Source of the DNA: Chloroflexota bacterium
GTDB taxonomy: Bacteria; Chloroflexota; Anaerolineae; Caldilineales; Caldilineaceae
Assembly: GCA_018969295.1 (NCBI GenBank)
Contig: JAGWYN010000010.1
Location: 1-64,000 of the forward strand
Length of the DNA: 64,000 bases
Reading direction: 5' to 3'
The notes beneath the pieces are model-generated. The model was not told the origin of the DNA. It did not search any database and saw nothing but the letters and a program-made list of their open reading frames with translations. This document shows positions 35,552-44,532 of this stretch, piece by piece (within the stretch, counting starts at the first letter, position 1; the number at the start of each line of letters is the position of its first letter). The position numbers and the translations under genes were made by a program.

Positions 35552-37144
35552 ATGCGCCCGCTCTATTTTCTGGTCTTTGCCGCTGGACTGACCACGCTGG
35601 GCATGGAGTTGAGCGCCGCCCGGCTCTTGGAACCGGCGTTCGGCAACAGCCAGCTGGTCTGGGCCGCCATCATCGGCCTGATCCTGCTCAGCCTGGCTGC
35701 CGGTGCCTGGCTCGGTGGCTGGCTGGCGGATCGCTGCCCACAGCGGGCTGCGCTCGAACTGACACTCACCCTGGGGGCCGTGGGCGTCGCCCTCATTCCC
35801 CTGCTCAGCACACCGGTGCTGCGGCTGGCGGCAGTCGGCCTGGCTGGCTTTGCTGTCGAGCTGCTCTTCAGCGCCCTTCTGGCGGTCGGTGCGCTCTTTG
35901 CCCTGCCCGCCGTGCTGCTGGGCACGGCAACCCCCTGGGCCCTGCGGCTGGCGGCCAGCGAGCCGCACTCCCTCGGCCAGACCGCAGGGCGGCTCTCGGC
36001 CACCGCCACAGCAGGCAGCCTGCTCGGCGCTTTCCTGCCAGTGCTCTGGCTGATCCCAGCCTTTGGCACACGCTGGAGTTTTTATCTGCTGGCGCTGCTG
36101 CTGCTGGCCGTCACCGCCGTGAGCGGCTGGCGTGGCCCCTACCGCTGGTATGCGCCGACAGCAGGGCTGGCGGTGCTCTGCCTGGCCCTCTTTACCCAGC
36201 CAGCCGGGATCCGCGCCGCCTGGGATGACGGCCGCAGCGGGGTACTGCTCTACGAAGACGAAAGTGCGCTCAACTATGTCGCAGTCCACCAGTGGGGCAG
36301 CGAACGCCACCTCAAACTCAATGAAGGGATCGGCATCCACAGCGTCTACCACCCAGAAAGTCTGCTCAGCCAGGGCATCTGGGATTACTTTTTGCTGGCC
36401 CCCTTCTTTCGCCAGCAGCCGCTCACCGATCTGCTTTTGATCGGGGCAGCAGCAGGCACGGTGCCCGGCCTCTACACCCGGCTGTACGGGCCGGTCCCGA
36501 TCACCGGCATCGAGCTGGACCCAGCCATTCTTGCGGTCGGCAGACAATTTTTTGGGGCCAGCTGGCCCAACTATCGGGCGATCGCCGGCGACGGCCGTCG
36601 CTGGCTGGCCAGTCTGCCCGCCGCCACCCGCTACGATGTGATCGCCGTCGACGCCTATCGCCCCCCCTACATTCCCTTCCACCTCACCACAGTCGAATTT
36701 TTTACCCTGGCCCGGGAGCACCTGGCCCCCGACGGTGTCGTCGTCGTCAACGTCGGCCGCACCGACACCGACGCAACCCTGGTCGACGCCATCGCCGCCA
36801 CCCTCCAACAGGTCTTTCCCACCGTCTTTGTGGTCGACGAACCCGGGCCGCCGGCGACCTTGGCCAATTCGCTGGTGGTCGCCACCCGGCTGCCGACCTC
36901 GCTGTCCCCCGCCCAGGCCCGGGCGGCAGCCCTGCCCGCCACACAACCCGCCGAATGGCGAGCGTTTGCCAGCAGCGCGCTGGCCCAGGCCCGCCCGGCC
37001 AGCCCCCCCTCCGACACCCCAATCTTCACCGACGACCGCTCCCAGGTCGAGGAGGTCGTCCATCGCCTGATCTTCAATTTTCTGGTGGGACCCCCTCCCC
37101 CCCAGAGACCGACAGAATCCTCCCCGTCACAACCAGAGCCCTGA
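35552..37144 (+). CDS. Membrane-fused spermidine-synthase-like protein
   Basis: 530 residues: an N-terminal half with about seven TM helices (about 1-215, starting FLVFAAGLTTLGMELSAARLL) and a C-terminal Rossmann-fold methyltransferase/spermidine-synthase-like domain (about 230-490) with LLLIGAAAGTVPGLY, ITGIELDPAIL, AGDGRRWL and DVIAVDAYRPPYIPFHL. The EL(D/S)AAR-type TM1 is typical of fused SpeE-like membrane proteins. Canonical GGGDG and the catalytic Asp pattern of true spermidine synthases are altered (GAAAGT), so polyamine synthesis is not certain. It ends in a Pro/Ser-rich tail. Nine bp downstream of the FAD oxidoreductase. Confidence 0.82.
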   Translation: MRPLYFLVFAAGLTTLGMELSAARLLEPAFGNSQLVWAAIIGLILLSLAAGAWLGGWLADRCPQRAALELTLTLGAVGVALIPLLSTPVLRLAAVGLAGFAVELLFSALLAVGALFALPAVLLGTATPWALRLAASEPHSLGQTAGRLSATATAGSLLGAFLPVLWLIPAFGTRWSFYLLALLLLAVTAVSGWRGPYRWYAPTAGLAVLCLALFTQPAGIRAAWDDGRSGVLLYEDESALNYVAVHQWGSERHLKLNEGIGIHSVYHPESLLSQGIWDYFLLAPFFRQQPLTDLLLIGAAAGTVPGLYTRLYGPVPITGIELDPAILAVGRQFFGASWPNYRAIAGDGRRWLASLPAATRYDVIAVDAYRPPYIPFHLTTVEFFTLAREHLAPDGVVVVNVGRTDTDATLVDAIAATLQQVFPTVFVVDEPGPPATLANSLVVATRLPTSLSPAQARAAALPATQPAEWRAFASSALAQARPASPPSDTPIFTDDRSQVEEVVHRLIFNFLVGPPPPQRPTESSPSQPEP

Positions 37145-37158
37145 GAGCTCCGCGGCCA

Positions 37159-37187
37159 TTGACGGCAGCCAGGAACCGTGTTAGTGT
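37159..37187 (+). promoter_or_regulatory. Promoter of the eRF1-like protein gene
   Basis: TTGACG (37159-37164), 17-bp spacer, TAGTGT (37182-37187), about 64 bp before the ATG. Confidence 0.55.
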
Positions 37188-37250
37188 AGAAAGAGAGGGG
37201 TCTCTGATTCGTTTCTCTGTTTGCCACTCCACTTGAACCGGAGGTATCTC

Positions 37251-38336
37251 ATGCTAACCGATTACGAAGTACGCCAGGCGGTGGAATTCGAAAGCCACGA
37301 TGCCCCTGTGCTCAGCGTCTATCTGAATGTCGACCCCTGCCATCGCACGGTAGAGAGCTATCGACTGGCGCTGCGTGGCCTGCTCGAACAAGCCGAAGAG
37401 GCCTCTGCCGAAGATGTACGCCGCATCCAGAGCTTTATCGAGATAGGCTACAACCGCAGTGGGCGTGGGATCGTGATGTTCAGCTGTGCAGCCAAGGATT
37501 TCTGGTGGGCACAGAGTGTCGCAGTGCCGGTCGAAGACTTTGTCTTCGTCAGCTTCCGCCCCTATGTGCGCCAGCTCGCCAGGCTGCTCGACACCTACGA
37601 ACGCTGCGGCGTGGTGCACGTCGACCAGGAGGGCGCCCGTCTTTACCTCTTCAACATGGGCGTGCTCGAAGCCGCAGACGGCTATCTGGGCGCTGAGGTC
37701 AAACAGCACCGCTCAGGTGGCTGGGCCAACCCACGTCTCCAACGGCACGAGAACACCCTGGCTCGCCGCAATCTTCAGGAGAGCGCCGAACTTGCCGAGG
37801 CCTTCTACCGCGACAGCGGCACCCGACGCTTGTTCCTGGCCGGCACAGAGAAGAACGTCGCCCGCTTCAACGAGCTGCTGAGCCATCACCTGCGCCGGAT
37901 GGTGCTCGGCCACTTCAATGCCGACGCCAACGCCACGCCGACCGAGATTCGCAACAAGGCCCTGGAGCTGGCCGCTGCCGCCGAAACGCGTGAGGCTGCG
38001 GCGCTGGCCGAAGAACTCCTCGCCACCGCCCAGCAAGGAGGCAACGCCGTGCTGGGCCTGGTCGACACGTTGACCGCCATCCAGCACGGCCGCGCCCGAC
38101 ATCTGGTCGCCCTGACCCACTACAGCGAACAAGCCTATCGATTCGTCGACAGCGGTCTGGTGGTCCTCACCCTGGACGAAGAGGGAGATCTGGCCAGCGG
38201 ACGCATCCAGGATCTGCCCGACGCGGTCGAGAGCGCCCTGCGCCGTGCACTGGCCCAGTCACTCGCCGTCACCTTGGTCGACCAGCACCCCGGTCTCGCC
38301 CAGGCAGGGGGGATCGGCGCACTCACCCGCTGGTGA
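37251..38336 (+). CDS. Bacterial/archaeal eRF1-like protein (baeRF/VLRF1 type)
   Basis: 361 residues resembling the bacterial eRF1-domain proteins: an N-terminal region VLSVYLNVDPC (about 22-32), the core strand GRGIVMFSC (about 72-80), a central VVHVDQEGARLYLF block and a C-terminal L7Ae-like portion ARHLVALTHYSEQAYRFVDSGLVVLT. Family members are predicted to act on stalled ribosomes or as peptidyl-tRNA hydrolases. The GGQ loop of true eRF1 is not present; a Gly-rich RSGGWANPRLQRHEN stretch (about 155-169) occupies that area. ATG 37251 follows CGGAGG. It is flanked by its own promoter and a very strong terminator. Confidence 0.7.
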   Translation: MLTDYEVRQAVEFESHDAPVLSVYLNVDPCHRTVESYRLALRGLLEQAEEASAEDVRRIQSFIEIGYNRSGRGIVMFSCAAKDFWWAQSVAVPVEDFVFVSFRPYVRQLARLLDTYERCGVVHVDQEGARLYLFNMGVLEAADGYLGAEVKQHRSGGWANPRLQRHENTLARRNLQESAELAEAFYRDSGTRRLFLAGTEKNVARFNELLSHHLRRMVLGHFNADANATPTEIRNKALELAAAAETREAAALAEELLATAQQGGNAVLGLVDTLTAIQHGRARHLVALTHYSEQAYRFVDSGLVVLTLDEEGDLASGRIQDLPDAVESALRRALAQSLAVTLVDQHPGLAQAGGIGALTRW

Positions 38337-38343
38337 AGCGCCT

Positions 38344-38394
38344 TGACATGGCGTCTGGCTGTCGGCCAGACGCCATGTCAGTTTGTGTTCTGTT
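38344..38394 (+). terminator. Strong intrinsic terminator
   Basis: Perfect 16-bp stem TGACATGGCGTCTGGC / GCCAGACGCCATGTCA (38344-38359, 38365-38380) with a TGTCG loop, followed by GTTTGTGTTCTGTT. It ends the eRF1-like gene before the clpC promoter. Confidence 0.85.
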
Positions 38395-38395
38395 A

Positions 38396-38418
38396 GAGCT
38401 TCGACCTTTCGGAAGCTC
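38396..38418 (+). promoter_or_regulatory. Inverted repeat upstream of the clpC promoter
   Basis: GAGCTTC-N9-GAAGCTC, ending 7 bp before the clpC -35. The 9-bp spacer is the same as in HrcA's CIRCE element, but the arm sequence differs. Likely an operator for stress control of clpC; the regulator is unknown. Confidence 0.45.
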
Positions 38419-38425
38419 GGTTACG

Positions 38426-38453
38426 TTGTCGGGCAGGGCTTCTCGCGTACAAA
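38426..38453 (+). promoter_or_regulatory. Promoter of clpC
   Basis: TTGTCG (38426-38431), 16-bp spacer, TACAAA (38448-38453), about 40 bp before the clpC ATG. Confidence 0.5.
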
Positions 38454-38493
38454 AGAGAAAGGTACTTCATTCATCGAGGAGAGATAGATTGCC

Positions 38494-40986
38494 ATGATGC
38501 GATTTGACCGATTTACCGAAAAAGCACAGGAAGCCGCCATGCGCTCCTACGAACTGCTGCAACAGTACAAACATACCCAGGTCGATACTGAACACATCTT
38601 CCTGGCTTTGTTGCAGCAAAACGGCGGTGCAGTTCCACAAATTCTCCAGCAGCTCAACGCGCCAGTCGCCGAGATGATCGAAAAGCTCGTCAGTGTGCTG
38701 GAACATATGCCGCGCGCCAGCACCAATCCCTACGGCAGCACAGCAACAGCCCAGGTCTTCATCACCCCGCGCCTCAAGCGCATCATGGACATTGCCTACG
38801 AAGAGGCAATGCGCATGAAAGACGAGTACATCAGCACCGAGCATATCCTGGTCGCGATCGCCAGCGAACGCAACACCCCGAGCGCAGCGATCTTGCGCGA
38901 GGTCTCGGTCACCAAAGAACGCATCCTGGAAGCGGTCGAGCAGATCCGCAAAGGACAACGGGTCACCGAACCCAATGCCGAGAGCAAATATCGGGTCCTC
39001 GAAAAATACAGCCGGGACTTGACCCATCTAGCCCAGGAAGGCAAGCTTGACCCGGTGGTCGGGCGGGAGAGCGAGGTGCTGCGCGTCCTCCAGGTGCTGT
39101 CTCGGCGCACCAAAAACAACCCTGTGCTGATAGGCGAAGCAGGTGTCGGCAAAACTGCCATCGTAGAAGGGCTGGCACAGAAAATTCTGCACAAAGAAGT
39201 CCCTGAAAATTTGTTGGGCAAACGGGTGCTCTCGCTCGACCTGGGGGCCCTGGTCGCCGGCACACGGTTCCGCGGAGAATTCGAGGAACGCCTCAAGGCG
39301 TGCATCGAAGAAATCCAGCGCAGCGAAGGGGAGATCATCCTCTTCATCGACGAGCTGCACACCATGGTCGGGGCCGGCAACGCCACCGGGGCGATGGATG
39401 CCAGCAACATGCTCAAGCCTGCCCTGGCCCGAGGCGAGCTGCAGTGCATCGGCGCCACCACCCTGGACGAATATCGGGAGCATATCGAGCGCGATTCTGC
39501 GCTGGAACGACGCTTTGCCCCGGTCTATGTCGACGAACCCAACCTCGAAGACAGCATCGAAATCCTGCGTGGCCTGCGCTCACGCTACGAGGAGCACCAC
39601 CAGGTCCACTACAGCGATGAAGCGCTGGTCCAGGCAGTGAAACTCAGCCACCGCTATGTCCCTGACCGCCGGCTGCCCGACAAAGCGATCGACCTGATGG
39701 ACGAAGCGGCTGCCAAGCTGCGCGTGGCCATGTTTCTGATGCCACCCCGCCTGCGTGAGATGAAGGCAGAGCTCGGCGAACTCCAGGCCCAGGAAGAAAA
39801 AGCCTGGGAAGAGCGGGACTACGAAAATGCCGCCAAGTACAAGGCGGAACGGGTTCGGGTCGAAGAAGCATACAACGAGCTTGTCGTCGGCTGGCGGGTA
39901 GAAGCCAACCTGGACGATATTGTCGACGAAAGCGACATCGCCGCTGTCGTCAGCGCCTGGACCGGCATCCCCGTCAGCAATCTGCTGCAGACCGAAACCG
40001 CCAAGCTGCTCCACATGGAAGAGCAGCTGCGCAACCGCATCATCGGCCAGGAACAGGCGATCCAAGCCGTCAGCGACGCGATCCGGCGGGCCCGCAGCGG
40101 CCTCAAAGACCCACGACGGCCGATCGGAACCTTCCTCTTCCTGGGCCCCACCGGCGTCGGCAAGACCGAACTGGCCAAAGCGCTCGCCGCCTTTTTGTTT
40201 GACAACGACGAAGCCCTGCTGCGCATCGATATGAGCGAATACCGAGAACCCCACACGGTCAGCCGACTCTTCGGCGCGCCGCCCGGCTATGTCGGGTACG
40301 ACCAGGGAGGCCAGCTGACCGAACAGGTGCGCCGCCGCCCCTATCAGGTGGTCCTCTTCGACGAGGTGGAAAAAGCCCACCCCGATATCTGGAATTCACT
40401 CCTGCAGATCATGGACGACGGCCGGCTGACCGATGGACAGGGACGCCACGTCGACTTCCGCAACACTGTCGTGATTATGACCAGCAACGTCGGCGCTGAA
40501 GCGGTCAAACGCGGGCCGCTCGGGTTCAGCACACCGACCTTCGACGAGAGCAAGTATACCCAGCACGAGTACGCCCAGCAGCTCAAACGGCTCTTCCGCC
40601 CAGAATTTCTCAACCGCATCGACGAGACTATCATCTTCGAGTCGCTCAACCAGGAGCAGATCTGCCAGATCGTCCATCTGTTGATGAAAGATATCGGAAC
40701 GCGGATGGATGAGCTCGGTTTCACCGTCGAAATGACCGAAGCCGCAGCCCGCCACATGGCCACCGTAGGCTACGACCCCAGCTACGGTGCCCGCCCCCTG
40801 CGCCGACTGCTGCAACGCCAGGTCGAAAATGAACTGAGCAAACGGCTGCTCAAAGGCGAGTACAAAACAGGCGACCATGTCGTCATCGACTACGACCCTG
40901 CCGCCGAGAGCGACAGCAAGCTGTCCTTCCAGGTCACTGAGCTGGCCCCGATCGCCGTCGATCTGCCCGTCGATACACCGGCATAA
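38494..40986 (+). CDS. clpC: ATP-dependent Clp protease ATP-binding subunit ClpC
   Basis: Hexameric AAA+ unfoldase that feeds proteins into ClpP. 830 residues: double Clp N-domain (1-150), first AAA module with Walker A GEAGVGKT (214-221) and Walker B IILFIDELHTMVGAG, a middle domain with a UVR-like coiled coil (EEKAWEERDYENAAKYKAERV, about 430-455), and second AAA module with GPTGVGKTELAK (about 550-561) and VVLFDEVEKAHPD. The ClpP-docking LGF tripeptide is present (GPLGFSTP, about 672). The M domain with a single UVR motif marks ClpC rather than ClpB or ClpA. ATG 38494 follows GAGGAGAG. No mcsA/mcsB/ctsR genes are adjacent. Confidence 0.95.
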   Translation: MMRFDRFTEKAQEAAMRSYELLQQYKHTQVDTEHIFLALLQQNGGAVPQILQQLNAPVAEMIEKLVSVLEHMPRASTNPYGSTATAQVFITPRLKRIMDIAYEEAMRMKDEYISTEHILVAIASERNTPSAAILREVSVTKERILEAVEQIRKGQRVTEPNAESKYRVLEKYSRDLTHLAQEGKLDPVVGRESEVLRVLQVLSRRTKNNPVLIGEAGVGKTAIVEGLAQKILHKEVPENLLGKRVLSLDLGALVAGTRFRGEFEERLKACIEEIQRSEGEIILFIDELHTMVGAGNATGAMDASNMLKPALARGELQCIGATTLDEYREHIERDSALERRFAPVYVDEPNLEDSIEILRGLRSRYEEHHQVHYSDEALVQAVKLSHRYVPDRRLPDKAIDLMDEAAAKLRVAMFLMPPRLREMKAELGELQAQEEKAWEERDYENAAKYKAERVRVEEAYNELVVGWRVEANLDDIVDESDIAAVVSAWTGIPVSNLLQTETAKLLHMEEQLRNRIIGQEQAIQAVSDAIRRARSGLKDPRRPIGTFLFLGPTGVGKTELAKALAAFLFDNDEALLRIDMSEYREPHTVSRLFGAPPGYVGYDQGGQLTEQVRRRPYQVVLFDEVEKAHPDIWNSLLQIMDDGRLTDGQGRHVDFRNTVVIMTSNVGAEAVKRGPLGFSTPTFDESKYTQHEYAQQLKRLFRPEFLNRIDETIIFESLNQEQICQIVHLLMKDIGTRMDELGFTVEMTEAAARHMATVGYDPSYGARPLRRLLQRQVENELSKRLLKGEYKTGDHVVIDYDPAAESDSKLSFQVTELAPIAVDLPVDTPA

Positions 40987-40992
40987 AAGACA

Positions 40993-41028
40993 CGCTGAGC
41001 AGGCAGAGAGGCCACTGCCTGCTCAGCG
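40993..41028. terminator. Bidirectional terminator between clpC and the convergent gene
   Basis: Perfect 14-bp stem CGCTGAGCAGGCAG / CTGCCTGCTCAGCG with an 8-nt loop. The right arm overlaps the stop codon (41023) of the minus-strand gene. Confidence 0.75.
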
Positions 41029-43113
41029 CACAACAGCACCGCTGCGGTGCAAAAGCGGCAGATAAAGCTTCCGCTCCCCTTCCTGCACCTCCTCCAGCAC
41101 AAAACGCAACGCGCTGAACGAGACCAGCCGTGGATGGTCCTCGACCGCAGCCTCCAAAACAACAGCCCCCTGCTCGCCAGCAGCAAAACGGTAGCTGCCC
41201 AGACGCAGCCAGCCGTTGTCAACCGGCATCTGGTTCTGTACCGTCGTCGTCACCCCCTCAGCATGGTAGACCGTGTAGCGAGCAAACGCTGTGTCCGGGC
41301 TCAACGTCAGCCCACGGCAAGGCCACTCGATCGCCCCATGGCTGGGAATCAACGCTTCCACCCGATAGAGCCCCTCTACCGGCAGCTGTGGGCGCCAGAC
41401 CGCATGGTTGAGCGGTGGAACCGTCTCACCGACCTGCTGGCTGAAGGACAGATAGGCTGGCTGGCCACGCACCGTGGTGAAAAGATGCCAGCCATCCTCA
41501 CAGCTGCTGGCCGGGTCGAATTTCGGCTCGATCGACGGCGTCTCCACAACGACCGTCAACGGAGCAACTACGACACCGCTCAGATCCGCCACCATGCCTT
41601 CAACCACGTTGCTGTCGATCGGCAGGGTGACCCCCCCCCATGTCTCGGTGTGGTCGCCGGCATACTGGCGGATCCGCTGTTGCTCTGCCCAGAGGGTGGG
41701 AGGCAGACAGGAGGAGGGAATCTGCCAGACCGTCACCTCCGGGTCAAACGCAGGGCGATTCCAGGCAGCAAACCAGACCGCATCCAAAATCGGGCTCCGG
41801 TCAGCGTACCGTGCAATCGGGGGAGTACACGCCAACGCATACAGGCCAGCCGCACTGGCGCTGGCCTGGACACGCTCGGTCCAGCCCGCCACAAAGGCCT
41901 GCGCCGCAGCGACACAGGCCGAATTCTGGCCGTCGTAGGCCTCCAGGTTGTAGTAGAGAACCGTGCCCGACCCGTCCGCTGCGGCCAGACCCAGTTCGCT
42001 GGCCACCCGCAGCGCCTGTTCAGCTTCGGCCCGGCCCTGCGCGTAGGCCGCCGCCGGGTCGCTGTCAAAACGCTGGCGATACTCCGTGCAAGGGGCCTGT
42101 GGCCCCACCCAGGTAGGGATAAAACGCCAGCCCTGCACGGTCAGCGACGCCAACAGTGTGGCGTCGAGCCAACGGTTGGGACAGGCACGCAGCAGACCGC
42201 CAATGTAGAGGTTGACAGCCCGATACGGGCTCTCCAGAGCCCAACGGCGCAAGTTTTCTTCGCCCGCCAGCTCACACATGTCAAAGCCAGGGCCGGTCAA
42301 ACGAGATCTGCGTGCCTCCAGTGCGCTCACCTCTCCCACACCCCGCACGCCAGCCAAACGGGGTGCCTCCCCGCGCAACACCGCAGACCACCCCCCATTC
42401 TCCTGACGCCGCTGCAAGGTGTGGGTCGCCAGATCCAGCCGCCACCAGGCGCGACCTGCCTCTGGCGGTTTCCCCTCCCTCTCCTGCCAGCTGACCCCGC
42501 CGTCGTCGCTGCGCCAGAAGATCTCTCGCCCCGCCCCACCCTCCATCCAACCGGTGTGAGCGGTCACAAAGACGACCGGGTTGCCGGCCGGTGCCGTCAC
42601 CTGCTGCCACGAGCGGCCTCCATCCTGGGTGCGCAAAAGCAGACCGCGGTCGAAGTTGCTGCTTGTCAGCAGGCGCAACGTCAGCCAGCCATGCTGCGGG
42701 TCCAGCCAAAAGAGCGCCAGATCCCCCGCCAGCCTCGCAGCATGGACAGGCAGCGGATGCTGGCTGACCTGCCAGCTCACACCGCCGTCGGCTGTGGCGG
42801 ACAACTGAAACCTGCCAGGATCTGCAGGATCCAACGAGACAGCCCAGCCATGCACCGTATCCAGCCAGTCCACCGCCGCAGCCGCTGGCTGCCCCGCCGG
42901 CGTGCGATCCTCCCAGCTGACCCCACCGTCGGCGGTCAGCCAAAGCCGATCCCCAGCCCACCCCCAGGCCAACCAGGCGCTGCGCGCACCGTAGGTGTGC
43001 AGCGTGCCCGAGAGCTGCGCCATTCCTTCACCAAGGGCCCGGTTCCCAGCCGGGGCCAGCCAGGATCCCCCCCACACACACAAAAAACCGAGAATCCAAA
43101 GAACCCGCGCCAT
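41023..43113 (-). CDS. Secreted Asp-box / DUF1906-like / golvesin-like protein
   Basis: 696-residue exported protein. Signal peptide about 1-28. Residues about 30-250 contain at least four Asp-box (BNR) repeats of the type TxDGGxSW (TADGGVSWED, TADGGVSWQV, TQDGGRSWQQ, SDDGGVSWQE), as in sialidase and Ycf48-like beta-propellers. Residues about 290-520 resemble DUF1906/Rv2525c glycoside-hydrolase-like domains (GFDMCELAGEENLRRW, NLYIGGLLRACPNR, FIPTWVGPQAPC). Residues about 570-680 resemble golvesin C-terminal domains (GLYRVEALIP, ARYTVYHAEGVTTTVQNQ, WLRLGSYRFAAGEQG). It ends with LYLPLLHR plus six residues. A perfect AAAGGAGGAGAG site sets the ATG at 43113. Probably a cell-wall or glycan-acting surface protein. 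Confidence 0.78.
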   Translation of the reverse strand: MARVLWILGFLCVWGGSWLAPAGNRALGEGMAQLSGTLHTYGARSAWLAWGWAGDRLWLTADGGVSWEDRTPAGQPAAAAVDWLDTVHGWAVSLDPADPGRFQLSATADGGVSWQVSQHPLPVHAARLAGDLALFWLDPQHGWLTLRLLTSSNFDRGLLLRTQDGGRSWQQVTAPAGNPVVFVTAHTGWMEGGAGREIFWRSDDGGVSWQEREGKPPEAGRAWWRLDLATHTLQRRQENGGWSAVLRGEAPRLAGVRGVGEVSALEARRSRLTGPGFDMCELAGEENLRRWALESPYRAVNLYIGGLLRACPNRWLDATLLASLTVQGWRFIPTWVGPQAPCTEYRQRFDSDPAAAYAQGRAEAEQALRVASELGLAAADGSGTVLYYNLEAYDGQNSACVAAAQAFVAGWTERVQASASAAGLYALACTPPIARYADRSPILDAVWFAAWNRPAFDPEVTVWQIPSSCLPPTLWAEQQRIRQYAGDHTETWGGVTLPIDSNVVEGMVADLSGVVVAPLTVVVETPSIEPKFDPASSCEDGWHLFTTVRGQPAYLSFSQQVGETVPPLNHAVWRPQLPVEGLYRVEALIPSHGAIEWPCRGLTLSPDTAFARYTVYHAEGVTTTVQNQMPVDNGWLRLGSYRFAAGEQGAVVLEAAVEDHPRLVSFSALRFVLEEVQEGERKLYLPLLHRSGAVVR
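41044..41067 (-). other. C-terminal YLPLLHR motif
   Basis: LYLPLLHR followed by SGAVVR at the end of the Asp-box/DUF1906 protein; same pattern as at 25607 and 61359. Confidence 0.6.
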
Positions 43114-43163
43114 CTCTCCTCCTTTCGTCCAGGCCCGCCAGCACTCCTGTGAGTTTGGCAAGA

Positions 43164-43181
43164 TTGTAAAGTTTTTTACAA
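43164..43181. promoter_or_regulatory. Palindromic operator-like element upstream of yceI
   Basis: TTGTAAA-GTTT-TTTACAA, perfect 7-bp arms in an unusually AT-rich 100-bp stretch between two divergent genes. The form suits a dimeric helix-turn-helix regulator. I could not place a convincing -35/-10 pair for yceI here. Confidence 0.5.
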
Positions 43182-43257
43182 CAAATCATTTAACATTAAA
43201 GTATTATGAATCTGTCTAGGTTGTTAAACTATACATTTACAAAAAGAAGGTGTCCTG

Positions 43258-43782
<525 letters not shown>

Positions 43783-43789
43783 GCGGGGT

Positions 43790-43834
43790 TGGGTCAAGGG
43801 GGAGAAGGCCGCAGGCCTCTCCTTCCTGGACCCA
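43790..43834. terminator. Long imperfect hairpin between yceI and the amino-acid permease
   Basis: TGGGTC...GGAGAaGGCC-GCA-GGCCtCTCC...GACCCA, spanning the convergent gap; likely bidirectional terminator. Confidence 0.6.
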
Positions 43835-44521
43835 TCATGTTGCCTCGCCGGTCAGACCCGGCACACGCAGACGGCGCTCCAGCTGGCGCAGCAGCCCGTA
43901 GGTGATCCCGACCAGCACAATGTAAAAAACTGCCACGATCAGATAGATTGGGATCGGTACAAAGTAGCGGCTGGCCAAAATTTTGGCCTGCCCCATCAGG
44001 TCAGGCACTGCGATCAAAAAGACGACCGCCGTGTATTTGAGCATTGCCACGACCTCGTTGGACCAGGCGGGCAGCACCAGACGCAACGCCTGGGGCAGCA
44101 CGATGGAGCGGACCGCCTGCCCCTGGCTCATGCCAAGGGCACGAGCGGCGGTCATCTGGCCGACAGGGACGGCCTGCAAAGCCCCTCGCAGGTATTCTGC
44201 CTGGTAGGCGCCGCTATTGAGCCCCAGGGTCAGGAAGGCAGCTTCCAGCCGCCCCAGGGTCAGCCCTAGATCGGGCAGGCCGTAGTAGACCAGAAAGAGC
44301 TGAATCAGCAGCGGAGTTCCCTGCACCAGCACGACGTAGGTGCCGGTCGCTCGTTGCAGCCAACGTGGGCCATAGACACGGGCAATGCCCGCTGGCAGGC
44401 CGATCGCCATCCCCAGCAGCAGCGAAAACGCAGCGATCTGCAGGGTGACCCCTGTGCCTTGCCACAACAGCGGGGCGACAGAGCCGAACAACTCCACCAC
44501 TCTCTCCATTTTTTCGTCCAT
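43835..44521 (-). CDS. Polar amino-acid ABC transporter permease (second)
   Basis: 228-residue inner-membrane subunit of the HisM/GlnP type, with about five TM helices and the EAA loop AVPVGQMTAARALGMSQGQAVRSIVLPQALR (about 117-147). The segment LRLVLPAWSNEVVAMLKYTAVVF is typical of polar amino-acid permeases. Last in the order binding protein - permease - ATPase - permease on the minus strand, 11 bp after the ATPase gene. Two different permease genes suggest a heterodimeric channel. The substrate is probably a polar or charged amino acid; it cannot be fixed from sequence. Confidence 0.9.
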   Translation of the reverse strand: MDEKMERVVELFGSVAPLLWQGTGVTLQIAAFSLLLGMAIGLPAGIARVYGPRWLQRATGTYVVLVQGTPLLIQLFLVYYGLPDLGLTLGRLEAAFLTLGLNSGAYQAEYLRGALQAVPVGQMTAARALGMSQGQAVRSIVLPQALRLVLPAWSNEVVAMLKYTAVVFLIAVPDLMGQAKILASRYFVPIPIYLIVAVFYIVLVGITYGLLRQLERRLRVPGLTGEAT

Positions 44522-44532
44522 CCTGCCGTCGC

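Noticed and set aside
35468..37063. 531-codon minus-strand frame opposite the spermidine-synthase-like gene
   Set aside because: Gly/Gln-rich shadow of a gene with clear TM helices and a Rossmann domain.
38393..38421. True CIRCE element (HrcA site)
   Set aside because: The N9 spacing fits, but the arms are GAGCTTC/GAAGCTC rather than TTAGCACTC/GAGTGCTAA.
41047..43152. 701-codon plus-strand frame opposite the Asp-box/DUF1906 gene
   Set aside because: Arg/Pro/Gln-rich with no motif; the minus strand has a signal peptide, a perfect ribosome-binding site and several domains.
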